Below, piece after piece: positions 1-7,642 of a DNA stretch of 64,000 nt (position 1 is the first letter of the stretch; each line of letters starts with the position of its first letter). Source of the stretch: Petrotoga mexicana DSM 14811 (GTDB lineage Bacteria > Thermotogota > Thermotogae > Petrotogales > Petrotogaceae); NCBI RefSeq assembly GCF_002895565.1, contig NZ_AZRN01000014.1, positions 1 to 64,000 on the forward strand, read 5' to 3'. The notes under the pieces were generated by a model. The model was not told the DNA's origin. It saw nothing but the letters and a program-made list of their open reading frames with translations, and searched no databases. A program made the position numbers and the translations under genes.

Positions 1-123
1 CCCTACCTTTTTCGAATATCTCACTTCAAAATAAATCTCTCCATCTTTTCTCAAATCTTTTCTCTCTTTTAACTTAAAACCTTTGTCAATACCCAGTATT
101 TGTGCTATAATTTTGTTGCTCAT
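1..123 (-). CDS. Transposase N-terminus, partial (ISL3-like?)
   Basis: Only the first 41 codons are inside the window; the gene continues past the left edge. The start ATG (123-121) follows a good Shine-Dalgarno sequence, GAGGAG, seven bases upstream. The visible peptide begins MSNKIIAQILGIDKGFKLKE and continues with a short beta-rich segment. This resembles the N-terminus of ISL3-family transposases, where a zinc-binding region would follow, but too little is visible to be certain. The start region lies in a 13-bp inverted repeat (see next entry), which is typical of IS transposase genes protected from read-through expression. The family is inferred; that this is a translated gene start is better supported. 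Confidence 0.55.
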   Translation of the reverse strand, partial: MSNKIIAQILGIDKGFKLKERKDLRKDGEIYFEVRYSKKVG

Positions 124-203
124 GATATCACTCCTCTCTCTCTTTTTATTTTTTTGTTTTTTGTTCTATGAGGAGTGATATCTTTTTTTATCCCTTTTGT
201 CAA
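124..203 (-). promoter_or_regulatory. Transposase promoter and RBS-masking hairpin
   Basis: A perfect 13-bp inverted repeat (124-136 and 170-182, 33-base loop) places the ribosome binding site of the transposase gene in one arm. On the minus strand TTGACA (203-198) and TATCAC (180-175) are 17 bp apart, so a transcript from this promoter would begin near 168, inside the loop, and would lack the 5' arm. A transcript entering from outside would contain both arms and hide the ribosome binding site. This is the logic known from IS10 and IS50. The sequence is seen; the function is inferred. Confidence 0.5.
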
Positions 204-242
204 GTATCTCATCAACCATTTTTATTATACAGCCAGAAAAAA

Positions 243-271
243 TTGAAAAAAGAATATCGAAATGATATAAT
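243..271 (+). promoter_or_regulatory. Promoter of the cobalamin-riboswitch operon
   Basis: TTGAAA (243-248) and TATAAT (266-271) are separated by exactly 17 bp and lie just upstream of the cobalamin riboswitch. Transcription would start near 278, so the whole aptamer is in the leader. Confidence 0.7.
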
Positions 272-284
272 TAAAAAGAAACAG

Positions 285-495
285 CCTCACGGCAAGTAAT
301 GAAGTCAATATTTGCTGCATTATTTTAAGGGAAAACGGTGAAAATCCGTTACGGTCGCGCCACCGTAATCGGGGACGAAACTTACAAAAGCCACTGGAAA
401 GATCCGGGAAGGCGTAAGGAGTAGAGTGATCCGAAAGTCGGGAGACCTAAATAATGCAGGTTTTTCTATCTCTTCGCGCCAAAGAGATAGAAAAA
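285..495 (+). ncRNA. Cobalamin riboswitch
   Basis: The conserved cobalamin aptamer core is readable: a GGTGAAAATCC block (337-347), the GCCACTG box near 390 and the closing GGGAGACC near 440. An 11-bp stem closes the aptamer (315-325 with 449-459). Hairpin P5 (351-355 with 362-366) has loop CGCGCC. A second hairpin with a 14-bp stem (461-474 with 482-495) has loop CGCGCCA and is the expected P13. Both loops contain self-complementary CGCG, so they can form the L5-L13 kissing contact used for ligand sensing. P13 is not followed by a T-run, so control is probably translational: a further small hairpin (502-508 with 527-533) flanks the ribosome binding site at 521-527. Downstream genes are a vitamin B12-type importer. 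Confidence 0.93.
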
Positions 496-536
496 ATGTT
501 TAAATGGCGCTAATTTATATAAGGAGGCCATTTGGT

Positions 537-1415
537 ATGAGGAAGGTGTTATTTACATTTTTTACGATTTTGTTGTCGGTTGTTTTGACCGCAGAGTATT
601 TGATGGTGGATGATCTTGGAAGATTAGTCTCTTTTGAGGGAGAGGTTAACAGGGTTATTTCCGCCGCACCCGCTGTATCTGATTATATCAAATATTTAGG
701 CTTAGAGGAAAAAGTAGTAGGCGTAACAGATTGGGATACCCATATAGATGCTGAAAAAATTGGTAATTTAGTGCCTTTAAATCTCGAAAAAATAGTTTCT
801 TTGAATCCGGATGTTGTTTTTTTAACTGGAGGGTTTCAAGAACCTGAGATTAGTAGATTGGAAAGATACAATATCAAATCCTTTGTGATTAATCCAGTTA
901 ATTTTAATGATATCTATAGGGATATTGTATTAATTGGCAGTATCTTAGGCGAGAGAGAAAAAGCTCAAACTCTTTCAAATAAACTAAGACAAAATGTTTT
1001 AAATATAGCCAAAAGTTCTTTCACTTGGAAAAATAAACCAACGGTTTTATATTTAATGGTTCAAAATAATGTAGCTGAAATTTGGACGGCAGGAACAGGC
1101 TCATTTGTAAATGAATCAATTGCTTACGCTGGTGGATTAAACTTAGCCGCTTCTTATACGGGCAATAATGGGTTTTTACTGGTTGGCCCTGAATTCGTTG
1201 TTGCTCAAAATCCCGATATCATAATCGTTGCTTCCTACTACGAAGGCGACGAGAGTGCAAAAAATACTATCTTGAATGCCGAACAGTTTAAAAACGTAAA
1301 AGCTGTTAAAGAAGGGAAAATAGTTATGGTCGATGGTAACAAGATTTCTCAAGCTTCTCCATCACTGATCGATGTCCTTGAACAATTATATGAGTATTTT
1401 GGTGAAAACAGATGA
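537..1415 (+). CDS. btuF: ABC transporter substrate-binding protein, cobalamin type (BtuF-like)
   Basis: This 292-residue exported protein belongs to the FecB/BtuF class of periplasmic binding proteins, which catch corrinoids or ferric siderophores and deliver them to a membrane permease. The start is ATG 537, nine bases after AAGGAGG (521-527); an earlier in-frame ATG at 504 has no ribosome binding site. The N-terminus is a signal peptide ending near residue 20, with no lipobox cysteine, so it is probably soluble. The body shows the class features: RVISAAPAVSDYIKYLG followed by VVGVTDW, a helical linker in the middle, and a second lobe ending VMVDGNKISQASPSLIDVLEQL. It is the first gene after the cobalamin riboswitch and overlaps the permease gene by 4 bp, so cobalamin or a related corrinoid is the likely ligand. 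Confidence 0.85.
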   Translation: MRKVLFTFFTILLSVVLTAEYLMVDDLGRLVSFEGEVNRVISAAPAVSDYIKYLGLEEKVVGVTDWDTHIDAEKIGNLVPLNLEKIVSLNPDVVFLTGGFQEPEISRLERYNIKSFVINPVNFNDIYRDIVLIGSILGEREKAQTLSNKLRQNVLNIAKSSFTWKNKPTVLYLMVQNNVAEIWTAGTGSFVNESIAYAGGLNLAASYTGNNGFLLVGPEFVVAQNPDIIIVASYYEGDESAKNTILNAEQFKNVKAVKEGKIVMVDGNKISQASPSLIDVLEQLYEYFGENR

Positions 1416-2422
1416 GAATCATCAAAAAACAAGGGGAGCTCCCCCTTGTTTTATTTCTCATAACCTCCAGTTTTATTTTAATTTTACTTTTCACATCTTT
1501 TGGAAGTGTGAAAGTTCCCGTTAAGGATATCTTCGCCTCTTTAATAGGTAAAAATAGTCACGATATTTACAACAATTTAATTTTAAACATAAGACTTCCA
1601 AGAGTGGTTGGAAGTTTTCTTGTGGGCAGCATATTGGCAGTTTCTGGGAATGTTTTACAATTGGTAGTACAAAATCCCCTAGCAGATCCATACGTTTTAG
1701 GAATCTCGTCAGGAGCAAGCTTTGGTGCAGTATTATACACAGCGTTGAGCAGCATTTATGGTCTTTCTCTTTTTCTTGGATTAGAAACTTTTTCTTTTCT
1801 TTTTGGCATATTTGCAACATTTATTGTTTTAATATTGGCACGACAGGGTAAAAAACTTCCCGTTTTATCTCTAATACTAAGCGGGGTGATAATTAGCTTT
1901 TTGTTTAATTCATTTACTACACTTTTTACCGTGATGTACTGGGGAAACTTAATTCACGTCAACACATGGTTGATGGGAAGTACAGCAGATTTAATTTGGA
2001 GTGACAATTTTAAATTTATTTTTACACTTATCATTCAATTTATTTTAGTTTTATTATTTTCTAAACAACTGAACGTCCTTTCGATGGGGGATGACATGGC
2101 TGTATTCTCAGGGATAAATCCTGATCGATTGAAGCTTTTTTTGATTGTAATAAACGTTTTTGCAGTATCTTTTACTGTGTCACAGGTAGGAATAATAGGT
2201 TTTGTGGGGCTTATAATCCCTCATATAGTTCGAATGATTAAAGGGCCGTACTCGTTTGTTTCAAATTTGTACTCATTCTTCATTGGAGGAATGTTTTTAA
2301 TGTCTGCGGATTTTGTTTCCAGAACACTATTTGCTCCTACAGAACTTCCTATCGGTGTGGTAACCTCAATAGTAGGTGCCCCAATATTCATTTTTGTAAT
2401 GAGGAGAAAAGAGAAAATATGA
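1412..2422 (+). CDS. btuC: ABC transporter permease, cobalamin type (BtuC/FecCD family)
   Basis: A 336-residue polytopic inner-membrane protein of the FecCD family, the homodimeric channel of type II importers for B12 and siderophores. About ten hydrophobic segments are visible from residue 13 onward. Family signatures are RLPRVVGSFLVGSILAVSG near residue 60, NPLADPYVLGISSGASFGA near 88 and VGIIGFVGLIIPHIVRM near 260, the last being the region that contacts the ATPase. It starts inside the btuF stop codon (4-bp overlap) and ends with a 4-bp overlap with the ATPase gene, consistent with translational coupling in a riboswitch-controlled operon. Confidence 0.9.
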   Translation: MRIIKKQGELPLVLFLITSSFILILLFTSFGSVKVPVKDIFASLIGKNSHDIYNNLILNIRLPRVVGSFLVGSILAVSGNVLQLVVQNPLADPYVLGISSGASFGAVLYTALSSIYGLSLFLGLETFSFLFGIFATFIVLILARQGKKLPVLSLILSGVIISFLFNSFTTLFTVMYWGNLIHVNTWLMGSTADLIWSDNFKFIFTLIIQFILVLLFSKQLNVLSMGDDMAVFSGINPDRLKLFLIVINVFAVSFTVSQVGIIGFVGLIIPHIVRMIKGPYSFVSNLYSFFIGGMFLMSADFVSRTLFAPTELPIGVVTSIVGAPIFIFVMRRKEKI

Positions 2423-3189
2423 TAACATTTAATAACGTCCGTTTCACCTATGGGAATGGCTTTTTTTTGAAAATCGACGATTTAAAAATAATAAAAGGAG
2501 ATATTATTTCTATAATTGGCCCAAATGGAGCAGGTAAAAGTACTCTTATCAAGATTCTTTCAGGAATTCTAAGAAATTACAAAGGAGAAATAATACTAAA
2601 CCATAGTGAATTAAAGAATTATTCTTACAAAGAGCTATCAAAAAAGGTAGCAGTTGTACCGCAAGAATTCAACACTTCTTTCGATTACGATTTGGAAAGT
2701 ATCGTTTCAACGTCAAGAATACCTTTCTCAAAGAGAATAAGCTTTTTTGAATCCGAACAGGACAAAAGGATTATCGATAAAGCCCTTCAAGCTGTTGGAC
2801 TAACAAATTATAAGAACAAGCCCTTTTCATCTATGTCGGGAGGAGAAAAGCAAAAAGTTATGATAGCTCGAGCAATTGCCCAACAAACTCCCATATTACT
2901 TTTAGATGAATTCTCCTCGCATTTAGATCCCGGTTACACTCAAAGTCTCTTAAAAATTGTTAAGGAAATGGTCACCAAAGAAAGGAAAACAGTTCTAGCA
3001 GTATTTCATGATGTGAACAACGCGGCATTATTCTCGGATAAAATAATAGTTATGAAGAATGGATCTGTTAAATATTCGGGTACACCAGCAGAGGTATTAA
3101 ATGAATCTGTCATGAATGAAATCTTTGAAATGGATGCTTATATTATAAAACATCCAATAAAAAAAGTCCCTCAAATTTTATTCAAATAA
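2419..3189 (+). CDS. btuD: ABC transporter ATP-binding protein, cobalamin type (BtuD-like)
   Basis: A 256-residue ABC ATPase that would drive the BtuC-type permease. All nucleotide-binding motifs are present: Walker A GPNGAGKST (about residues 34-42), a Q-loop in VAVVPQEF, signature MSGGEKQKVMIARA (about 138-151), Walker B ILLLDEFSSHLD and the switch histidine in VFHDVNNAA. This set is typical of FecE/BtuD proteins. The gene overlaps the permease gene by 4 bp and is followed within 10 bp by a PfkB-type kinase gene. Function as a corrinoid importer is inferred from the riboswitch and partners rather than from the ATPase itself. Confidence 0.9.
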   Translation: MITFNNVRFTYGNGFFLKIDDLKIIKGDIISIIGPNGAGKSTLIKILSGILRNYKGEIILNHSELKNYSYKELSKKVAVVPQEFNTSFDYDLESIVSTSRIPFSKRISFFESEQDKRIIDKALQAVGLTNYKNKPFSSMSGGEKQKVMIARAIAQQTPILLLDEFSSHLDPGYTQSLLKIVKEMVTKERKTVLAVFHDVNNAALFSDKIIVMKNGSVKYSGTPAEVLNESVMNEIFEMDAYIIKHPIKKVPQILFK

Positions 3190-3198
3190 GGTGTGAAA

Positions 3199-3951
3199 AT
3201 GGCTAATATCGATGTAATCGGTGGAATCTTTTTAGACATTTATATAGTTAAAAATGATGGTTATCACAATTCTGAAATTTTACAACTTCCGGGAGGATCG
3301 GCACTAAATGTGGCTATCGGACTTTCTCAATTAGGCCATAATGTGAGGATGTTTGGTAATGTAGGAAAAGATTTTGTTGGAAATTTTTTATTGGAGCGCC
3401 TATCTTTTCATGCTGTTAATGTTGAATGGATAAAGAAGGTCGATCAAAACACCGCTACTTTTATTACAATGAATGAAAAGCCAATCGCAATAGATAGAAG
3501 AATAAATGATTTAGACTTGATTATACCAAAGAAAAAATCAGAGTATCTCTTCATCACTACCGAAATTAATGAACGCATAATAAACAGCGATATTTTTCAG
3601 AATTACAAAAAAACCTTTTTTGATATAGGTCCTAGGCCAAAGTTAATAAATAAAAGGTGTGAAAATGTGTTTTTTATTGGTAACGAAAAAGAGTGTGAAA
3701 ATTTTCTGTTTAATTGCGATGTTGTAAAGCTAGGGGAAAAAGGAGCCAAATGGGGTGAAAAAATAGTAGCATTATCTGGCAAAAAAACGCCATATGGAAT
3801 CGGTATGGGTGACGTGTTTGATACAGTCTTAATAGACGGAATTTTGAATAATTTAGAAAAAGAACAAATCCTACATAATGCTGTGAACGCTACTCAAAGA
3901 ATTTCGCAATACTTAGGTGCTTACAACAAAATTATCAATATGAAGTATTAA
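3199..3951 (+). CDS. PfkB/ribokinase-family kinase
   Basis: A 250-residue sugar or nucleoside kinase of the PfkB family, which phosphorylates a hydroxymethyl group using ATP. The N-terminal substrate motif is LPGGSALNVAIGLSQLG with MFGNVGKDFVG after it, and the C-terminal ATP/anion-hole motif appears as GIGMGDVFDT (about residues 213-222), where the catalytic aspartate is kept although the usual GAGD is GMGD here. The protein is shorter than the common 300 residues. ATG 3199 is preferred over GTG 3193, because AAGGTG at 3188-3193 is then correctly spaced. Its position as fourth gene of the riboswitch operon suggests a substrate linked to cobalamin salvage, but the substrate cannot be read from sequence. 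Confidence 0.8.
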   Translation: MANIDVIGGIFLDIYIVKNDGYHNSEILQLPGGSALNVAIGLSQLGHNVRMFGNVGKDFVGNFLLERLSFHAVNVEWIKKVDQNTATFITMNEKPIAIDRRINDLDLIIPKKKSEYLFITTEINERIINSDIFQNYKKTFFDIGPRPKLINKRCENVFFIGNEKECENFLFNCDVVKLGEKGAKWGEKIVALSGKKTPYGIGMGDVFDTVLIDGILNNLEKEQILHNAVNATQRISQYLGAYNKIINMKY

Positions 3952-3959
3952 TAATTGTT

Positions 3960-4412
3960 CTATTGACTTTTAGCCGCTAAAGCTTCCTTCTTTTTACCAT
4001 ATTCTATCACGTCTTTTAAAGTAATGTTAGATAACTCGTTAAATATTGCATCTTGTACCCTTCTCCAGACAAACTCTACGGGACAATTATTTTGATTTTC
4101 ACATTCACCTTCGGAAATACAATCGTAAGAGCTCAATGGTACTTCTAAGACTTCTACAATTTCTGAAAGATTGATTTCTTCAGGTGCTTTTGTAAAATAA
4201 AATCCTCCAAATTTGCCTTTTTCTGAAGCAACTATTTTAGTTTTTTTTAATTCGGCAAATATTTTTGCCAAAAATTCTTGTGAAATACCAGAACTTTCCG
4301 CGATCTTCGAGATTGAGATTTTGCTGTTTTTCTCTTCTTTGTTTCTATTCTGAAGCTTATACATTTCATACAAACCACGTATAGCATAACAGCTCTTTAT
4401 TGTTAACGACAT
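3960..4412 (-). CDS. Rrf2-family transcriptional regulator (Fe-S type)
   Basis: A 150-residue winged-helix regulator of the Rrf2 family. The helix-turn-helix lies at about residues 32-62 (ISKIAESSGISQEFLAKIF). Three cysteines, C98, C104 and C110, are spaced C-x5-C-x5-C, the arrangement that binds a 2Fe-2S cluster in IscR, so this protein probably senses iron-sulfur status or redox. The start ATG follows GGGGAG. It is transcribed towards the PfkB gene, with 8 bp between their stop codons. No Fe-S assembly genes lie beside it, so its targets are not evident here; autoregulation is possible. Confidence 0.85.
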   Translation of the reverse strand: MSLTIKSCYAIRGLYEMYKLQNRNKEEKNSKISISKIAESSGISQEFLAKIFAELKKTKIVASEKGKFGGFYFTKAPEEINLSEIVEVLEVPLSSYDCISEGECENQNNCPVEFVWRRVQDAIFNELSNITLKDVIEYGKKKEALAAKSQ

Positions 4413-4482
4413 AAAACTCCCCGCCTTTATTCTTGTTTTATAAACAATCCCCTTTCCCTTAAACTCCTATATTCAATCTTTT

Positions 4483-5550
4483 TTAAGCAACTGTGATTTC
4501 ATTGCAGAGATAAACATCTTGTATGGCATTCAATATTTCTATTCCTTCTTTCATTGGTTTTTGAAACGCCTTTCGTCCACTTATAAGTCCCATGCCTCCA
4601 GCTCTTTTATTGATAACAGCGGTTTTTACAGCGTTAGCTAAATCATTTTCTCCTGAAGGTCCTCCGGAATTAATCAATCCAATTCTTCCCATATAATTGT
4701 TAACAACTTGGTATCGGGCCAAATCAATTGGATGATCTGAGACTAAGTCTGTATACATTTTTTTGCTGAATTTTCCGTATTTTTCTTCTTCGTTTAATGC
4801 TGTATAACCTCCGTTTATTTGAGGCAATTTTTGTTTAACTATATCGGCTTCTATCGTAACCCCTAAGTGATTTGCCTGACCTGTTAAATCAGCACTTACG
4901 TGATAATCTTTCCCGTTTCTTACAAACGCATTGTTTCTCAAATATGCCCATAATACTGTCGCCATACCTAATTCATGTGCCTCATGAAAAGCTTTACTGA
5001 TTTCAACTATCTGCCTATTACTTTCCTTGGAACCAAAGTATATAGTTGCTCCGATAGCCGTAGCCCCCAATTCAAATGCTTGCTTCACGTTGGCAAAGAG
5101 TATTTGATCATAAGTATTAGGATAAGTTAAAAGTTCATTGTGGTTAATTTTTACGATAAACGGTATCTTATGAGCATACTTTCTAGCCACACTTCCTAAA
5201 ACCCCTAGAGTAGAAGCAACCGCATTACAGCCCCCTTCAATAGCTAATTTTACGATATTTTCAGGATCAAAATAGATGGGATTGGGAGCAAAGGAGGCAC
5301 CCGCCGAATGTTCTATTCCTTGATCAACAGGAAGAATTGACAAGTAACCCGTATTAGCCAATCTGCCGTGATCAAATAAAAGTTGTAAACTTTTTAAAAC
5401 TTGAGGTGATCTATCTGAGTTTACAAAAATTCTATCTACCCAATCTGGACCAGGGAGATACAATTGATCTTTTGAAATCTTTGGTGAATTAAAGTTCAGT
5501 AATTCATCTGCCTCCTCAGCAAGAAGATTTCGAATAACGTCGATATCCAT
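4483..5550 (-). CDS. Fructose-bisphosphate aldolase, class I (DhnA type)
   Basis: A 355-residue (beta/alpha)8 barrel of the archaeal-type class I aldolase family, which cleaves fructose 1,6-bisphosphate in glycolysis through a Schiff-base lysine. Family features include [20 protein letters not shown] near residue 75, the strand [12 protein letters not shown], and the phosphate-binding glycine-rich loops [11 protein letters not shown] and [15 protein letters not shown] near the end; the lysine expected to form the Schiff base would lie in the NKRAGG/GRKAF region or on a neighbouring strand. The start is ATG 5550 after AAAAGGAGG; an upstream in-frame extension would run into the G-rich repeat and is rejected. 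A G-rich leader repeat (5577-5691) precedes the gene on the same strand. Confidence 0.85.
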   Translation of the reverse strand: MDIDVIRNLLAEEADELLNFNSPKISKDQLYLPGPDWVDRIFVNSDRSPQVLKSLQLLFDHGRLANTGYLSILPVDQGIEHSAGASFAPNPIYFDPENIVKLAIEGGCNAVASTLGVLGSVARKYAHKIPFIVKINHNELLTYPNTYDQILFANVKQAFELGATAIGATIYFGSKESNRQIVEISKAFHEAHELGMATVLWAYLRNNAFVRNGKDYHVSADLTGQANHLGVTIEADIVKQKLPQINGGYTALNEEEKYGKFSKKMYTDLVSDHPIDLARYQVVNNYMGRIGLINSGGPSGENDLANAVKTAVINKRAGGMGLISGRKAFQKPMKEGIEILNAIQDVYLCNEITVA

Positions 5551-5576
5551 AAGTATTTTCCTCCTTTTAAGTTTTT

Positions 5577-5691
5577 TAAGCGCCCTTTGCCCCCCAGCCG
5601 ACCCATAAGGAACAAAGAGTTGGTTCTGCTTTGCACAGCCGACCCATAAAATCATAGGAGTCTTTAACTTTTCACCCTGCCACCCGCTCTA
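5577..5691 (-). repeat. G-rich leader repeat, copy A
   Basis: Read on the minus strand this region has two CTTATGGGTCGGCTG-like units and ends in GGGCGCT (5585-5579) about 30 bases before the aldolase start. A third degenerate unit (5691-5669) forms the last codons of the upstream ECF-type gene. The proximal unit has G-runs GGG, GG, GGGGGG and GGG. It is co-oriented with the downstream aldolase gene. Confidence 0.75.
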
Positions 5692-6209
5692 ACAGAAAAC
5701 GGCATTCTTTTCACAATCATCGGTATAAATAACAGTTGAAGAATTATACCTGGAATTCCAAACACATAACTCATTAAAATTGAAGTTAAAGGACTAAGAT
5801 TTATGTTAAGTATTATTCCTATGGTGTAGTAAGCTATCATATATACACCTCTACCTATCAACATAGATACTATTAAATCAAAATATATGTTTTTCTTATT
5901 TAAAAGTCCTGATATAAATCCATAGGTTGCAACTTCTATGGTCATAAATATGAAAACAGGGAATGGTGGCATACCGAAAAGTAAAAAATTTAAAACAGGC
6001 ATTAAAGCCCCTACAAGTAATCCAATCGTTGCCCCTTCCATGATACCAGCCATTAAAGCAACAAAATGCAACGGTAAGATTATAGTTCCCAGCATTGGAT
6101 TACCGATGCTATGAACCAAAAAGGAAAAAACAACAACTCCCAACGCTATATACACAGGTGATCTTGCAACTCTTCTTAGGGTTGTCTGGTGAGCGGTAGC
6201 ATTCTCCAT
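5664..6209 (-). CDS. ECF-transporter-like membrane S component
   Basis: A 181-residue membrane protein with about five to six hydrophobic segments and a short soluble N-terminus. Size, the central [21 protein letters not shown] segment and the [16 protein letters not shown] segment fit substrate-specificity (S) components of energy-coupling factor vitamin or metal transporters. The substrate is not evident. ATG 6209 follows GGAGGTG by six bases; longer forms lack a ribosome binding site. The last ten codons ([10 protein letters not shown]) are encoded by sequence that resembles the G-rich repeat next to it, so the native C-terminus may have been replaced. It follows the ComB-like gene by 29 bp, probably in one operon. 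Confidence 0.7.
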   Translation of the reverse strand: MENATAHQTTLRRVARSPVYIALGVVVFSFLVHSIGNPMLGTIILPLHFVALMAGIMEGATIGLLVGALMPVLNFLLFGMPPFPVFIFMTIEVATYGFISGLLNKKNIYFDLIVSMLIGRGVYMIAYYTIGIILNINLSPLTSILMSYVFGIPGIILQLLFIPMIVKRMPFSVRAGGRVKS

Positions 6210-6238
6210 GTAAATCACCTCCATTTTGATATATGGAT

Positions 6239-6940
6239 CTAAACTGTAATTAAATTTTTGAATGTATAACTGTTTTGTTTTGAATATGGTACTACTTGAA
6301 ACAAATCTATGTTGAAACAAAATTCCAGATCATCTTTGAGCCCAAGATTTTTAAGCCTTTTGGAATGATCGGAATTCATGACATAACTTCTCTTGCTTTT
6401 AGTTAAATTTAAAGATATTTTCGCACCATCATTTAAGTTGTAAGTATGTTTTTCCATGATTTTTTGAACAAACAATCCAGCCAGATATGAATCTTCTAAA
6501 GAAACGACCCCATTGGTGCCAGAGCAAACTATGCCAATATTTTGAAAATCTTTTTGTACTATGAAATCCACTACAGAAGAGAAATTCAGCAATGAAAGCG
6601 CAATTGTATCTCCCAGTTCGTTTATTTTTTTCATTGCTTTAGATCCGTTGGAAGTAGTTAGTACAATTGATTTTTTCCTTATTTTATCAGAATTATTTAA
6701 AAATTCCAAAGGAGAATTGCCAAAATCAAAACCTTCTAACTTAATGGCTCCTCTTTCGCCTGAGAGTAAATATCCCATATTTTTCAATTCTTTTGCCACA
6801 TCGATGTCGTCCGTTACAAAAATTTCTTCTGCACCACAATGGACTAACGCAGATATACTAGAAGTAGCCCTTAAAAGATCGATAAGGATATAGATCTGAT
6901 GATTTTTTATATTCTCATTAGGTAGAAAATAGACATTCAT
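6239..6940 (-). CDS. ComB-like 2-phosphosulfolactate phosphatase family protein
   Basis: A 233-residue protein with the fold motifs of the ComB family: IYILIDLLRATSSISALVHCGA near residue 15, LSGERGAIKLEGFDFGNSPLEF near 60, LTTSNGSKAM near 95 and VCSGTNGVVSLEDSYLAG near 145. ComB of methanogens dephosphorylates 2-phosphosulfolactate in coenzyme M synthesis, but the family is widespread in bacteria that lack coenzyme M, and there the substrate is unknown. No other sulfolactate genes lie here. The start ATG at 6940 has only a weak ribosome binding site. It lies between a histidine phosphatase and an ECF-type membrane protein in a minus-strand cluster. Confidence 0.8.
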   Translation of the reverse strand: MNVYFLPNENIKNHQIYILIDLLRATSSISALVHCGAEEIFVTDDIDVAKELKNMGYLLSGERGAIKLEGFDFGNSPLEFLNNSDKIRKKSIVLTTSNGSKAMKKINELGDTIALSLLNFSSVVDFIVQKDFQNIGIVCSGTNGVVSLEDSYLAGLFVQKIMEKHTYNLNDGAKISLNLTKSKRSYVMNSDHSKRLKNLGLKDDLEFCFNIDLFQVVPYSKQNSYTFKNLITV

Positions 6941-6971
6941 TTCTCGCTCAAAAAGACTTTCTTCTGTTATC

Positions 6972-7625
6972 TTAATCGATCTCCTTTTCTTCTGGAGTGA
7001 GATAGGTTTCTAGCCCATAATATTCGAGATGCCACGTTTCGTTTAAAGAAGCTAAAATGTATCTATAATCTCCTTCATATATAACGTGTGAAACAGATGT
7101 ATTGTCAACTCTAAAAGAGGTATGTTGATTAAGTGGAATATTAAGAATCCAGGAAATAATAGTCCTAATAGCTAAACCATGTGCAACCACGACTATTTTA
7201 TCCTCTAAGTTATGCTCTTTAACAATTCTTTTTATAGCCCTTACAGCCCTTCTTTGAACATCACCTAAAGCCTCAACACCATCCACCACTGCCCAGATAT
7301 CCTTATGCCAATACTCTAATTGCTCTTTGTAATTAAGAAGTATCTCTTCTAACTTTTTCCCATCCCAATTTCCTATATCGCATTCACTCAAATCAGGATC
7401 CTTTTTTATTTGCAAATTATGGTACTGATTTATGATTTCTGCCGTTTTAATAGCCCTTTGTAGAACGGATGTATACATTCCATCTATTTTCATATTTTTG
7501 AATCTTTCTGCGGTTGCCTTAGCCTGACTAATTCCTTCTTCATCAAGTTCTACGTCTCTTTGACCTTGCCAAATTCCCATTTTGTTCCAAAGGGTAGCTC
7601 CATGTCTTACTAAATAAATATCCAA
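6972..7625 (-). CDS. Histidine phosphatase family protein (phosphoglycerate mutase-like)
   Basis: A 217-residue branch-1 histidine phosphatase. The catalytic RHG motif is at the N-terminus (IYLVRHGATLWN), followed by LSECDIGNWDGK and the second catalytic histidine in VVVAHGLAIRTII. Such enzymes include cofactor-dependent phosphoglycerate mutases, alpha-ribazole phosphatase (CobC) and general phosphatases; sequence alone does not separate them. With a cobalamin uptake operon in the same window CobC is an attractive but unproven option. The preferred start is TTG 7625, seven bases after GGAGGTG; an ATG at 7652 would overlap guaA by ten bases with no ribosome binding site. Confidence 0.85.
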   Translation of the reverse strand: MDIYLVRHGATLWNKMGIWQGQRDVELDEEGISQAKATAERFKNMKIDGMYTSVLQRAIKTAEIINQYHNLQIKKDPDLSECDIGNWDGKKLEEILLNYKEQLEYWHKDIWAVVDGVEALGDVQRRAVRAIKRIVKEHNLEDKIVVVAHGLAIRTIISWILNIPLNQHTSFRVDNTSVSHVIYEGDYRYILASLNETWHLEYYGLETYLTPEEKEID

Positions 7626-7642
7626 AACTCGTACACCTCCAA

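Noticed and set aside
461-495. The 14-bp hairpin after the cobalamin aptamer taken as a Rho-independent terminator
   Set aside because: No T-run follows it; its loop matches L5, so it is better explained as P13 of the riboswitch.
5551-5655. N-terminal extension of the aldolase to an upstream start
   Set aside because: It would be encoded by the G-rich leader repeat; ATG 5550 has an excellent ribosome binding site and gives the family's normal length.
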